Below, in pieces: positions 36,064-46,594 of a stretch of DNA of 64,000 bases. The first letter of the stretch is position 1; the number at the start of each line of letters is the position of its first letter. The stretch lies in contig JAQFVV010000020.1 in the NCBI GenBank assembly GCA_028023455.1, positions 9,657,092 through 9,721,091 on the forward strand, written 5' to 3'. Both the position numbers and the translations under genes were made by a program. The notes under the pieces are model-generated. The model ran no database searches. It worked only from the letters and a program-made list of their open reading frames with translations, and was not told where the DNA came from. Origin of the DNA: Epiperipatus broadwayi. Taxonomy: Eukaryota; Onychophora; Udeonychophora; Euonychophora; Peripatidae.

Positions 36064-36271
36064 AATAGACAGCACTCTACATCAATAAATCTCTTAAAAG
36101 AAAATGTGGTCAATTTATACTTAAATTCTAATATTAAATAAACCCACATTTATTGACAATGCTAGATCATAAAGCACTATCAATGAATGTAGGTTTATTT
36201 AATAGTAGGCTTTAAGAGGGTTAGACTATCCATTCTTTTAAAATATTTATTGATGTGGAGTGCTGTCTATT
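36064..36271. mobile_element. Foldback MITE-like element, about 208 bp
   Basis: The whole element folds on itself. AATAGACAGCACTCYACATC and AATAAAT at the left end (36064 on) are mirrored at 36240-36271, and the inner ATTAAATAAACCCACATTTA (about 36133) mirrors the stretch near 36185-36205. Arms of roughly 95 bases leave a loop of about 20. No coding capacity. A target duplication was not evident. Confidence 0.75.
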
Positions 36272-36315
36272 CATAGCACCTGGTGGAAGGATGGTTTTCT
36301 TGTGTCTAAATTACA

Positions 36316-36344
36316 TATATATATATATGTGTGTGTGTGTGTTA
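36316..36344. repeat. (AT)n(GT)n microsatellite
   Basis: A short AT dinucleotide run passes into GTGTGTGTGTGT immediately outside the left end of the following PLE. Confidence 0.8.
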
Positions 36345-36424
36345 AAACGAAGATTTGCACGGGTTAAATATATAAAATACATATTTTGCGGGTTCATCCG
36401 TGTTAAAAACTTTTAATATTAATA

Positions 36425-36466
36425 TACTGACGTTTCGACTTGGTCACACAAGCCATCCACAGAGTT
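36425..36466 (-). ncRNA. Hammerhead-like motif in left inverted arm
   Basis: This is the mirror of the motif at 37613-37655. On the minus strand it reads CTGTGGA, stem GGCTTG/CAAGTC, GAAAC, GTC, AGT. The core box has one departure from CTGANGA (T for A6). ACT before the core can pair with AGT after the GTC as helix I. Confidence 0.5.
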
Positions 36467-36610
36467 ATAAAAGGTAGAAAGACAGTTGTAGAGGCGCTAC
36501 GATCACTGATTTGAATAAAATGTTAAAAATCCCACCAATAGCAAAAAATGTTAAATTTAGGAATGTTTTTTAAAAAAATCTTTCCAAATAGGAGGAAGTT
36601 TACATGTATC

Positions 36611-37466
36611 ACCTCTCATTTGGCTCAGATACATAGATGACACTTTTGTCATATGGCAACATGGAAAAAATAAATTAGATAATTTTTTCTTACATTTAAA
36701 TAATATGCATCCTCATATTAAATTTACAATGGAGACAGAGTCTGATGGAAAACTCCCTTTTCTTGATGTTCTAGTCACCAGAACACCAAATAGTTTATCT
36801 TTTTCTATTTACAGAAAGGATACACACACAGACAGATATTTGCATTTCCATTCTCATCATCACCCAACTCAGATAGTTTCTGTAGCCAAAACTCTTTTAA
36901 ATAGAGCAATTAACCTTTCAGATGAGACACATCTGAAAGAAGAAATAAATTATATTAATAGTGTTTTATTAGCAAATAGTTATAATTACAAATTTATAAA
37001 AAAAGCCTTATTTCAAGCCCAAAATAGGAAACAAAAAGATGATAAATGAGCTATTAGGATTTGTGTTCCAAATGTAAAAGGAACTACAGACAGTATCAGA
37101 TGTATATTAAAATGCTATAATATAGATACAGCATTTTCTGCTCATCAAAAGATCAGCAATATAATAACCAAGCCTAAGGATTCAATCCCTCTTGAATATC
37201 ATGGTGTCTATCAAATCTCATGTAAAAATTGTAAAGCTTCTTACATAGGTATGAGTAATCATCGCATCAGTGTTAGGAGAGATGAGTATGCTAATGCAGT
37301 TAAACAACACTCATCATCATCAGCACTCTCACTCCATACTATAGATTCAGGTCATAAAATTGATTTTTCTAGTACCAGGATCATATCAAGATGTGATAAT
37401 CTCTACCAATGCAAAATTAGAAAAGCCATTGAGATACTTAAAAGGCCAGATTGTATCAATAAGTGA
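36611..37466 (+). pseudogene. PLE family B reverse transcriptase C-terminus plus GIY-YIG nuclease
   Basis: One frame of about 285 codons is open except for a single TGA at 37047-37049. It starts inside the RT palm, where the catalytic box reads LRYIDDTFVIW (Tyr at 36630-36632), and continues with DNFFLHLNNMHPHIKFTMET and LPFLDVLVTRTPNSLSFSIY, the conserved PLE region after YxDD. After the linker comes the nuclease, YHGVYQISCKNCKASYIGMS (about 37199-37258), with the GVY and YIG strands and the CxxC pair intact. Downstream are SVRRDEY, the His-rich stretch and the C-terminal IRKAIEILKRP with the conserved acidic residue, ending at TGA 37464-37466. The N-domain and most of the RT are missing, so it cannot act alone. 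The frame at 37360-37557 is a shadow. Confidence 0.88.
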
Positions 37467-37612
37467 GATGATACATGTAAACTTCCTCCTATTTGGAAAG
37501 ATTTTTTTAAAAAACATTCCTAAATTTAACATTTTTTGCTATTGGTGGGATTTTTAACATTTTATTCAAATCAGTGATTGTAGCGCGTCTACAACCGTCT
37601 TTCTACCTTTTA

Positions 37613-37655
37613 TAACTCTGTGGATGGCTTGTGTGACCAAGTCGAAACGTCAAAA
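37613..37655 (+). ncRNA. Hammerhead-like motif in right arm
   Basis: CTGTGGA (37618-37624) is followed by stem II GGCTTG (37626-37631), loop TGTGAC, CAAGTC (37638-37643), then GAAA (37644-37647) and CGTC (37648-37651). The order and spacing fit a minimal hammerhead with the palindromic ACGT helix III used by PLE ribozymes. The only core mismatch is T for the invariant A6. A 7-base duplication (AAAACGT) follows in this arm but not in the left one. Confidence 0.55.
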
Positions 37656-37705
37656 CGTCAGTATATTAAAAGTTTTTAACACGGATGGACCCGCAAAATA
37701 TGTAT

Positions 37706-37969
37706 TATATATATATATATAAGCATTGTTATTGTGTAATTGTATATGTATACACTATATAGTTAAATCATTGACAGTACAAAAATATCTTTCTTTTATA
37801 TAATTTGTTTATAGCATAATCTTTGGTGAATCAATACAACTATAACTATTTGCTACATTTCGAAAAGATGTGTGAAAACAATTATAATAAACAGTACCTG
37901 CAGCAAAATTTTTTAATTATAGCATTATATGAGAGATACCCCCTCCTTAATCCAGAATTTTGTAGAAAA
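37706..37969. other. (AT)n microsatellite and AT-rich spacer
   Basis: An (AT)n run of about 20 bases lies at 37703-37722 just outside the PLE. Nothing else identified. The frame at 37823-38062 is antisense to the mariner relic. Confidence 0.5.
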
Positions 37970-38720
37970 TTTTTTTTTATGTTACATGTTGAGTCTCCTT
38001 TAAAGTACTGTCCATTTGATGCAGTGCACTACTCTAAATATTTTTTCCATTTTTTGAAGTAGTCCTGAAACTCTTGCAAAGTGATGCCTTTTAACATCTT
38101 TTTTCCCCCATCACTTCCAAGTGTGCAAAACTGTTTTTAGGGCATTTTTCATTTGGGAGAATAAAAAAAAGTTATACAGAGTGAGGTCAGGTGAAAATAG
38201 TTGATGACTAAACTAGGTCATAATGTTTTTTAAATTAAAAATTGTTTCACACTCAAAAGCTTTTTGCACTGATGCATCGCCATGATAAAAATTGCACTCC
38301 CCATTTTGCCACAAATTAAGACATTTTACTGCATTATTCAAATTGTTCACTCAGAATTTATGCTAAGTGCTTCAAAATAAAAATAGAAAATCTTGAGATT
38401 GGACTGTGATGTGGTAAATTTAACATTTCCATTAAAACCATGTGTAAACGTCTGTTTTCTTTGGAGTAGCTTGCTGGTTAGTTGTTTCAAGCATTACAAC
38501 TGTTTCCCTAACAGAAAACAGAATGTCATATTGTTCCAACTTTTCAACTATTAAAAAAATTGACATATAACTGAAACACACTTAACAAAAACATTTACTA
38601 GATGGCTTCATAATTTCCTTCAACAATGATGTTTGGCAAACTGATGCAGAGATATGATGTTCCAAAAAGAGGCATTTAATGGTGGAAGCATGTATTACAA
38701 CATGCTCCCTTCCGAAAAAA
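37970..38720 (-). pseudogene. mariner-type (DDxD) transposase relic
   Basis: On the minus strand several blocks of a mariner/SETMAR-like transposase appear with frameshifts. Near 38300 is WQNGECNFYHGDASVQKAF, matching the family's W-x-HHDNAP box with one catalytic Asp altered in context. Near 38170-38200 are LFSPDLTLYNFFLFSQMKNA and LK, matching YSPDLAPxDFFLFPxMK. The C-terminus at about 38090-37990 reads ITLQEFQDYFKKWKKYLE* then CTASNGQYFKGD, matching the usual CIxSxGxYFEGD ending. The N-terminal DNA-binding half is not readable. Terminal inverted repeats and TA duplications were not located. Confidence 0.75.
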
Positions 38721-38959
38721 GATTCAGGGTTTTCTTAAGTTCCCTCTCAGATGTTATATATATACTGTACAGATATATCATAGCACAATCACTTTTTTGC
38801 TTTGTAATTTCATCATGATCTTGGAAGAATCAATCCATAAATGAATAGCATCTGCTGTACATTGAGAAGATTTGAGAAAAGAACTTCAGAAGAATATATA
38901 TTAGATAGATATACAATTCCATTGTTAAAGCTCAATATTTATTTAGATTAGATTTTATC
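38721..38959. other. Spacer, possibly the decayed 5' part of the mariner
   Basis: Composition resembles the mariner relic but no block could be aligned by eye. Confidence 0.3.
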
Positions 38960-39240
38960 ACCATTTCCAACTATTATCAATCCATTACAAGGTGAAGGTC
39001 TCTTCAAGTTTAACCCAGATTATCTTATTTATAACCTCCCACCAATAAACTTTTTTATTTTATCTATTCATCTCACATTTGGTCTCTTTCTAGGTCTTTT
39101 AGAATCTCCTGAGATTCATATTAAAACTTTAACTGTTAATCTATTATTAACTTTTCTAGAAATATGTCCAGATCAACTTCTTCAATGATGTCAGTGATGG
39201 TTTTACTCATATATTAAAATTCTTTTATATATCTTCTTAA
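38960..39240 (-). pseudogene. RTE-type LINE 3' end, strongly decayed
   Basis: The plus text runs TCAATCCATTACAAGGTGAA, then TTTTAGAATCTCCTGAGATTC and TCACATTTGGTCTCTTTCTA. Inverted, these correspond to the 3' end blocks of the RTE family (PRDC...ERDHMRWMDE and FILQWIDNG) seen on the plus strand at 8.4-8.58 kb and 59.0-59.18 kb. The minus-strand reading retains ILKDLERDQM*DE. No catalytic part remains. Confidence 0.55.
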
Positions 39241-39589
39241 ACTTTTTTTATTTTATTGAAGATTCTCTTTTACAAATTCTTGTTCTGATATTTTATAAAA
39301 TAAAATACAAATAAACAATTTGTAATACTATTTTTTAAATATTAATAAAAAATATATTGTGATAACTTATCGATTCAAATATTGTTTATCTCAACACCTT
39401 TTTTTTACATGAGAAAAAAGTAAATAAAAAATTTATAAAAATAGTTTTTAAACCAGCAGTTGCAAAATTATGATTTTTTAAATATCAGTCTTTAAAGTTT
39501 TTGTATTGATGCTTACAAATAATGTTTAAGGCACAGTTTTATGAAAATTATTTTGAAAAATTAAATTGTTTACTAAAATGACATTTTTA
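39241..39589. other. AT-rich spacer
   Basis: Nothing identified. Confidence 0.45.
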
Positions 39590-40980
39590 AAATAAAAAAA
39601 CTCTGTCTCTTGCCCTCTTTCTAATGCTCCATTAATCATGTTCTCATTTTGATTCTTTTGCTCTTTCTCACTTAATCTCTATAATGTTCTTTCACTCTTC
39701 TTCATTTTCTTTTATTTTACTACATTTTACTTCTCATTTTCATTTGTTCTTAAGCTCTTCCTTTTCACTTATTCTCACCACTCTTTTTCTAATGCCCTTT
39801 CTGTCTCACCCTCTCATTTCTTTTTCTTTCTTTCTAGCTCTCTTGCTCATGCTTTCACTTGTAATCAATTTATTACTTTCTTGTTTGTTTACTCTTCCAC
39901 ACTGGCATTCCCTCTTTTGGTTTTTTTATTCTTTAAATATTTTTTTTATTTTGCTCTTTCATTTGCTCTTGTTCTCTCATACTTTTGTGATCTCTTTTAC
40001 TTTTTTAGGCTATATTTTATTTATTTACTCTTCTTCTTTCACACTTCACTCATTCTCTCTATTTTATAACTTGTCTTTCATACTCTTATTCTCTTTCTCT
40101 GTATATTCACTGTTTTTCTTGATGTATAATTTTTTTATTTTCTAAAATCTTTTTGTCACATATTCATCTTTACCCAATCAGTTCATTAGCTTTCTCTCTT
40201 GTGATCATTATGCTCTTATTTTTTCTGTCTTTCATTCTTTTACTTTTCTTTCTCACAATCTCTTAATCTGTTTTTCTTGTTTTTTCATTTTCTGGCATTT
40301 TCACTATAACTTGTTTAGACTCTTTAAATTTCTTGTTCATCCTATCTTATTATTCTTGCTTTTACTCTCTTTTCTAATTTGTTTCTTGCTCCCTTATCTA
40401 AATTTCTCTTTTTCTCTCTGTCTCATCTACTCATTTATTGCAAGCTTCACATTTTTTCATTGATTGATTCCCACTCTTTCTCTTATTTTTGCTGGTACTC
40501 CCTAACCCTCATTCTTTATATCTTTTTCTTGCCTTTTTACCTTTTCACTCTTCCTTTTCATGTACTCACCCTTTCATTATTTCATGACTGTCACTGGATT
40601 TTTTTCATCTTGTTCTTTCTTTTTCTTTATGAATTTTCACACTTTCACTCTTGTTTTCTTATTCGTGATTACTTTCTCACTCTTTTTATCACTCACACAT
40701 TTTCTTTTCCTTGCTTTCTCATTAGCTAGCTAGATGACCATTCTTATTCACATTTTCTCAGTGGGTCTTTTATTTTTTTACCCTCTGACTTTTCTTCACT
40801 GCTTTTCTTTCTTATTTACTTTTTTTGTTACTTTCTCTTTATGATTTTGTCTCATTCTATCATTCTTTGGCTTCCTTTTTCATATTTATTCTCTTTCTTC
40901 TTTTCTCGTAGCTCTCTTTAATCTTTTATTTAATATAAATTCTTCTCTTTCACTCACAATATTTCAGCATTATAACAAAG
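39590..40980. repeat. 1.4-kb pyrimidine-rich (T/C) low-complexity tract
   Basis: Almost 1.4 kb of the plus strand is T and C with few purines. Phrases such as TCTTTCT, CTTTCACTCTT, TTTCTCACT and TTGCTCTTT recur without a fixed period. The lack of purines removes stop codons, which is why long frames rich in Phe, Ser and Leu (39684-40145 and 40379-40729) are open; these are not genes. Probably a long, old, degenerate simple repeat. A smaller tract of the same kind lies at 31490-31690. Confidence 0.8.
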
Positions 40981-41106
40981 AAATTGTATTTTAATCTTCA
41001 TATTGTTGTAGCTTCATTTGAAAGTAATACAATCACAGGCAGCTAATTAAAATTATCACTGAATGGCAGTCAGATTATTCTTAGCACATTCCATCTTTAA
41101 TTGCCT

Positions 41107-41196
41107 AAAGCTTTGTCAAAAAAATTATGCCTTTATTTCCTGAAGGTGGTAAAGTTTTTTGACAAAGCTTTACCACTTTCAGGAAATAAAGGCATA
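41107..41196. repeat. Interlocked inverted repeats (A-B-A'-B' order)
   Basis: Segment A, AAAGCTTTGTCAAAAAA (41107-41123), is complementary to A' (41155-41171). Segment B (41126-41149, containing GCCTTTATTTCCTGAAGGTGG) is complementary to B' (41173-41196). Because the order is A, B, A', B', both pairings at once would make a pseudoknot; otherwise two alternative hairpins compete. B/B' has one mismatch, A/A' is perfect. Confidence 0.8.
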
Positions 41197-43034
41197 CTTT
41201 TTTTTTGTTATGTTATATATATTAAAAAAAAACCCTCAGTATTCACAGATTCAGTCACTTGCCTCCAAGAAAATCTAACTGATAACTTAAATGATATCAT
41301 GAGAAAGAAACCATTATATATATTGATCTTAACCCAGAAATAAAAGCCTGCAAACTCCAAACGCTAATCCATGAAGCTGTGACAAGAATTTATAAAGTGG
41401 TTGTTATAATATGTCCTTCTCATTTCCTTTAAAGTCTTAATGATGCATCAAAAATCTTTTTTAGTCAAAAGAGACTCCTTTGATACATGTATTTATTCGA
41501 ATAGTTTTACAGATAAAGGTGATTTCTTGAATCTTTATTTGATGGGAAAATTATTTTGTCTAGATGTATCAATTGTAATTATGGATCCAGTCACAGGAAT
41601 AAAAAATTTAAATGTATATAATATGAATGAATCTTAAATTCTGGAGAATGTGTGTTAATTAAATAAAAAAAGTTTGGGGTTAGTTTCAAACTCCATGTTT
41701 GAAAAATAAAATAGGCCAATTCTCTTTCAAGAGAATAAAAAAGCAACCAGTACTTCTAGTGAAAATGTTTTCAAATATACAGAATTTCTTATATAAAAAA
41801 CAGTCATAAGCAATATAAATATACAAAAATATAAAAATTCATAGTTTAATGTTGATCCAATATTGGATCACACATTTTATTATCACCAACACATACCTTC
41901 CCTTCCTAATTATAATTATTATCAAAATAAAAGAAATATCAATGTCCTCCTTTTCCATTTAACTGAAAAGTACTCAAACTTCCATACTCACTCTGATAAC
42001 ACCCTTGGTGATCAGCAATAGAGACTTATTATATTGAATTATAGTTACTAAAATCATATTATTTTGATTTTTAACCAAATTAAGTCTTATAATTCCTACC
42101 AACTTTTTTTTAAAAATATTTACCTTTACATAAGTTGATCTACCATGTTTGAGTGTCACAGAGAAGACTCAAAAATATATCACATATTAAATCAGTAACT
42201 TGCTAACAGACAACATGGGAAAAAATACATAATGCTCCTTCACTAGATTCTGGATCATTTTACTATCTAACTTTTCTCAGTTTTTCATTCCTATTATTTG
42301 ACTTATTATTTTCATGTTGTTTGCGCTCTGATGCATTAGATGTTAATTTATTATGGATCCAAATCTAAACAGGCATCCAAATACAATTATTAAAAAAATC
42401 TAAAGCAATAATAAATTGTGGATGAAAATTGGTCTCCTTGAATTATATTATCATACTTAGAGCTGGGTGAAATTATAAATAAAACTTTCCTTCTCCGATA
42501 GACATATAATTAATGCTTGGTATTTCTTTTTCTCTTATAACCACTGAACATATGTAAAAGATACCAAGTAATCTGTTATCTGTTATGTATAAATATTTAT
42601 GCAGAGCAATAGTTATTATTGAAAGATAAAATTTCTATATAATTGACACCACTGGTATATCATCTCTATGGTCAGTGCAGGAGGCAAGATTCTAACAATA
42701 GAACTTAGAACAATCCTATTTACAATGTTTGTCTTGTAAAAAGATCAACTATATGCTCAGTGCCTCTTAAATATGATCTGGTTCTCATGAACAGTGAAAG
42801 CCATGTGATGTTATATATTTTTATTTTACAATCTGTATGGCAACAATCATCTGACAAATCCAAGTTTATCTGGAACTTCAACATGAATAGCATTCTTAAA
42901 AGCTAATAATAGACACTGTTGTATGAACTAAAGACTGAGTGGTTATCTTGATTAATTATGTGCTACCAGACTTGAAAGATAAAAAAATTTTATTTCTAAG
43001 ATTTACCAAACAACACTTTAGCCCTAGATTGTAG
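41197..43034. other. AT-rich noncoding DNA, nothing identified
   Basis: Small frames at 41101-41343, 41440-41637 and 41974-42159 (minus) have no recognisable motif. No repeat family assigned. Confidence 0.5.
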
Positions 43035-43570
43035 GTATGAAAAGCAGATGTGTTAATCACTATACCTCAAGAATTTTATAATGAATTTAAAGTAGGATTT
43101 AGAACCCTGCCAAACACTAACAGAATAATTGATAGTACTAAGGATAAAATAAACCTAGAATCAATGCCACAGATGGTATACAAGATTGCATGCCCTAAAG
43201 CTGAATGCAGTGTAATATATTATGGTGAAACTCAACCCACAGTCAGCAACAGATTGTCTCAGCATAAGTATGCATGCATGTAACAGATTGATAGACAAAA
43301 ACGAAGGCAATTCTATATTTGTTGATCATTAAAAGGTGGTTAATCATGTATTTGTACCCTCCAGGGCTGAGATAGTGTGTAGTGAGAGAAATAATGCCAA
43401 AAGTAAAATCACGGAGGCTTACTTCATTGCTAGTGACATAAATGCAATTTCAAAAAAATGGATGGTCTGATATGTTTTGCATAAATTTGCATAGAATGAG
43501 TTAATATATATTAAGGCTATGAATATGGAATAATCAGGCTCTGAAAGCACTTGGTCAATATTAAGATTTA
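43035..43570 (+). pseudogene. Penelope-like element family C, GIY-YIG fragment
   Basis: A frame at 43050-43283 contains the end of the RT linker and the nuclease. Readable blocks are FRTLPNTNRIIDSTKDKI, then MVYKIACPKAECSVIYYGET and QPTVSNRLSQHKYA. The VYKI and YYGET strands and the Arg/His positions of the GIY-YIG domain are kept. The remainder (EAYFIASDINAISKKW near 43408-43460) follows in another frame after stops. A GAAAGCACTTGG segment near 43545 corresponds to GAAAGCGCTTAG downstream of the copy at 51 kb, marking the shared 3' end. Confidence 0.75.
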
Positions 43571-45179
43571 GACTTTAGTAATTTCGCCTTTATACGTTGA
43601 AGCGTATTGTATTAATTACTAAGAACTGATGAAACAAATTTATTACTACATTAGAATAAATTCATAGTAAAAAAGTCTAAAAATTTATTTTATAAAATAA
43701 AGTACATATATATGGTTCTAACTTCATATTACAAATGCAATATTTTTTTTTAGGATTTGATGAATTTATGCAAGCTAACTTCCCAGTAGCTCAAAAAGGA
43801 TTAAGCTTAAACACTTTATCCAATTACTTTTTTTAAAAAAATATAGTCATAACTATTGTCTCTCTTTTTTTCTCTCAAACTTATTTTCAAATTGTCATGA
43901 GATGTCAACTTTTCAATTTTTTTCACAAGTTATGTGAAGAATAAATCCGAAGTGACAACTTTCCAGACATTTGTAGCTATTATTAAATAATGTCAGCAAA
44001 GGTATAATTAATCTTCAAAGTTGTTTTTAAAGTTTAGATAGGAAAAAAAATCTAGATATTTAAAACTTATTAACAGTAACTGTTCCTTAATCAATAAATC
44101 TTCATTTCTTTATGGTTAAATAAAACCTGATGATTACTCTGAGAGCTGATAACTTAAGACTCCAAATTAAAACATATAATATATAGTATTGTAAAAATAA
44201 ATAAATCATCGAAACAGCATTATCATTAGCGATAACGTGTTGTTTTCTCTAAAATTGTTATTAAGCATATATATATCACAGAGAACGTTCTCATTCATAT
44301 TGTAATATATATATATATGCTATGAGTAAGGAATATGGGATCTAAAATTAAATAAAGCTAATAACCAACTCATAGAAAGCTACAAATCAATAGTTGTCAA
44401 CAAATATTCATCATCTATTAATTGCAAGCATAGTGAATAATGCATTTTTATTCATTGCCCTTCTATGGACGAACTGTTGGAAAGCCCCCCCCCCCCTGCA
44501 CTGGCTACTTAAGGTTATTTCAACTATATGTTATAATGTACTGTTTTCATATATAATATTTTTAAAAGTAAAAATTATAGCTAAAATATACATGTTTATT
44601 GCTAACAATAAGTGGCAATGATGCATTACGCTCGTAATTATTTTTTTTTAATGCCTTTAAACTTAATAGTGGGAAATATATGTAAACATGCATAATACAG
44701 TAATGTTCTTCATGGCGCAAGGACTATTTCTGTGTATCCATCTATAATGTTGATATTCATAACCGGAAATGAATAAACTTTTGAACTTTTTTCAGATTAT
44801 AAGCCGACTAAAAAGTGCCTTTTTCAATAATTAGGCCAAAAACAACTTACTTATATCCATCCAGTTATTACTCAACAAATATCTAACTATTATAAATTAG
44901 ATAGTAGAGATCCTAAATTGGTCTGAGTCAATCACATGAATGGTGATATACTGATAATAAAACCAAAAAATGCATTTATATTATGAAATGACTCTCACCA
45001 CTAGTAATAGGGATTTGTCTTATTTTTTCATGTTTTGAGCCCATGATTTGTCATTACTATTTCCTTTGTGGATAAACTAAAATAGTAATAAAAAATCTTG
45101 ACATAAGAAAACTATTTATTGACAGAATTGAAAAATTAAAAATGAAATGAATAACTGTGCCTTTCTACTATTTTTTTTT
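43571..45179. other. AT-rich noncoding DNA with (AT)n runs and a poly-C tract
   Basis: (AT)n runs occur near 44266 and 44308. A run of 12 C lies at 44485-44496. No gene, repeat family or conserved frame was recognised. Confidence 0.5.
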
Positions 45180-45275
45180 TTCATGTGTCATAGCATCGGC
45201 CGGGATGCAAACCCGCTAACCCGGGACAACTGCTTGTAAGGCAGCTGTGCCGACCTCTCGACCACCAACGATTTT
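45170..45275 (-). mobile_element. tRNA-derived SINE (family 1)
   Basis: On the minus strand the order is GGTGGTCGAGAGGTCGGCAC, then the anticodon arm GCTGC-CTTACAA-GCAGT, GTTTGCATCCC (B-box-like), CGATGCTATGACACATG and an A-rich tail (plus-strand T run at 45170-45181). It is the best preserved copy together with that at 5778-5880. No clear target duplication. Confidence 0.8.
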
Positions 45276-45596
45276 GTAATAAATATTTCAGACTTTTTTC
45301 TGTTACTTGACCAAACTAAAATGTGTAATATTTATTTACATTAAAAATTTATTTTTATTTTTATGTATTTCTTCAGGAAATAGATCAGAATTAATCCATT
45401 ATGTATATGGAAAGAACTATATTTAAGATCATCTATATGCAAAAAAATATTACTTCTTATAATGAAGAAAGTATAAAATTTGTTAAATATAACTTAATTC
45501 ATTTTCAGTGCAGAGTATTCTATTCTATTTACAGATAAACATTTAAAAGACTGTTTTGTACTAATAATTGTAATTATTATTTATATATATATATAT
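45276..45596. other. AT-rich spacer
   Basis: Nothing identified; an (AT)n run lies at about 45583-45596. Confidence 0.5.
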
Positions 45597-45695
45597 TTTA
45601 AGTGTCATAGCATCGGTGGGGATGCGAACCCGCAACCCAGGCAACTGCCTGCAAGTGCAAGGCAGTCGCGCTGATATATCAATAATAAAGTTTTT
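45597..45695 (-). mobile_element. tRNA-derived SINE (family 1), diverged
   Basis: GTCATAGCATCGGTGGGGAT and GCGAACCCGC on the plus strand mark the 3' half of the tRNA-like body. The anticodon region has an 8-9 base duplication (TGCAAG repeated) and the D arm is decayed. It lies 330 bases from the previous copy, same orientation. Confidence 0.7.
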
Positions 45696-45991
45696 CATAG
45701 TTTATGACAATAACTGCTTACTGACAAGGAGATTGCACAACATTAATTCATCAATGATATCATATGGATGGCATGGAGCATTCTTGCAAAAAAGAGTAAA
45801 CATTGGAGAAAATTGGAATATAATTTAATAAAGTTATGGGTGTTGAGTTTATGTTTTCTGCTGATGATAAACATATGCAGTATATATATTATTAAAAAGA
45901 GATTGCCTTGACAACGGTTTGAAATTGTTGATTATTATTGATATTGGGTTTGTTCAAATGTTGACTGTTATTTAACAATATATATATATAT
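45696..45991. other. AT-rich spacer
   Basis: A frame at 45616-45828 overlaps the SINE and is not a gene. Confidence 0.4.
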
Positions 45992-46425
45992 ACAAAACCA
46001 TAAAACAATACTAGATAAAAATCCAAATTTTACCAAAATCCTTACACATCCATGGTTTCATCTACTAACAAATAGACCTTCTCAAGTGAAAATCAAACTA
46101 AAGAAACAACATATATATGCAAAACAAACAAACCTTCCCATAATGGAAAGAATGAATTAAAATGAAGAGTAAACGAAACTTTAATAATAAAACTTCTTGA
46201 ATCTGGGCAATCAATCTTATGAAGACATCTTTTGATATAAAGGGAAGTTGGTTTTTGAAATGAATTATGGGAAGGTTTGTTTGTTTTGTATATGTATGTT
46301 GTTTCTTTAGTTTGATTTTCACTTGAGAAGGTCTATTTGTTAGTAGATGAAACCATGGTCGTGTAAGGATTTTGGTAAAATTGGGATTTTTATCTAGCAT
46401 TGTATTGTTTTATGATTTTGTCTTT
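45992..46425. mobile_element. Large foldback element, arms about 155 bp
   Basis: The left arm (45992-46145) and right arm (46258-46420) are inverted copies. They share ATCCTTACAC, CCATGGTTTCATCTACTAAC, AAATAGACCTTCTCAAGTGA, AAATCAAACTAAAGAAACAA and CAAACAAACCTTCCCATAAT with few mismatches. The loop (46146-46257) contains CTTATGA followed by GACATC-TTTT-GATAT, which could be a degenerate hammerhead-like core, so it may be another PLE-derived foldback. There is no coding sequence; the minus-strand frame across the right arm is meaningless. Confidence 0.75.
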
Positions 46426-46594
46426 TATTTATTATTAATATAGTGTTAGGCAGTCTTGAATTTTATATATATTAAAAATGAACATTAATTAATGAGGGTA
46501 AGCATCCTATTTTTATTTGACACTTACTTCCATTTGGAATTTTTTAGAAAATAATTATTAGTATAATTTTTGTTTACTCTATAAGTTAATGTCA
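46426..46594. other. AT-rich spacer
   Basis: Nothing identified. Confidence 0.4.

Larger units (their letters stand above)
36378..37705 (+). mobile_element. Penelope-like element family B, 5'-truncated, inverted pLTRs
   Basis: A plus-strand coding stretch (YIDD box to GIY-YIG, 36611-37466) sits between two inverted copies of a 230-base terminal segment: 36378-36610 (minus) and 37469-37705 (plus). Inverted partial pLTRs on a truncated body are a known PLE insertion product. Both arms share TACATGTAAACTTCCTCC, ATTTTTTGCTATTGGTGGGA, TTTCTACCTTTTATAACTCT and CGGRTGRACCCGCAAAATAT. The arms differ by only a few bases and the frame has a single stop, so this is among the youngest insertions here. 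Confidence 0.85.

Noticed and set aside
39684-40729. Long open frames of 153 and 116 codons rich in Phe, Ser and Leu with apparent membrane segments
   Set aside because: They exist only because the strand is almost free of purines. No start context, motif or splice logic supports them, and other frames over the same tract are open too.
45616-45828. 70-codon frame starting in a SINE
   Set aside because: Its first third is the SINE and the rest has AT-noise composition; no motif.
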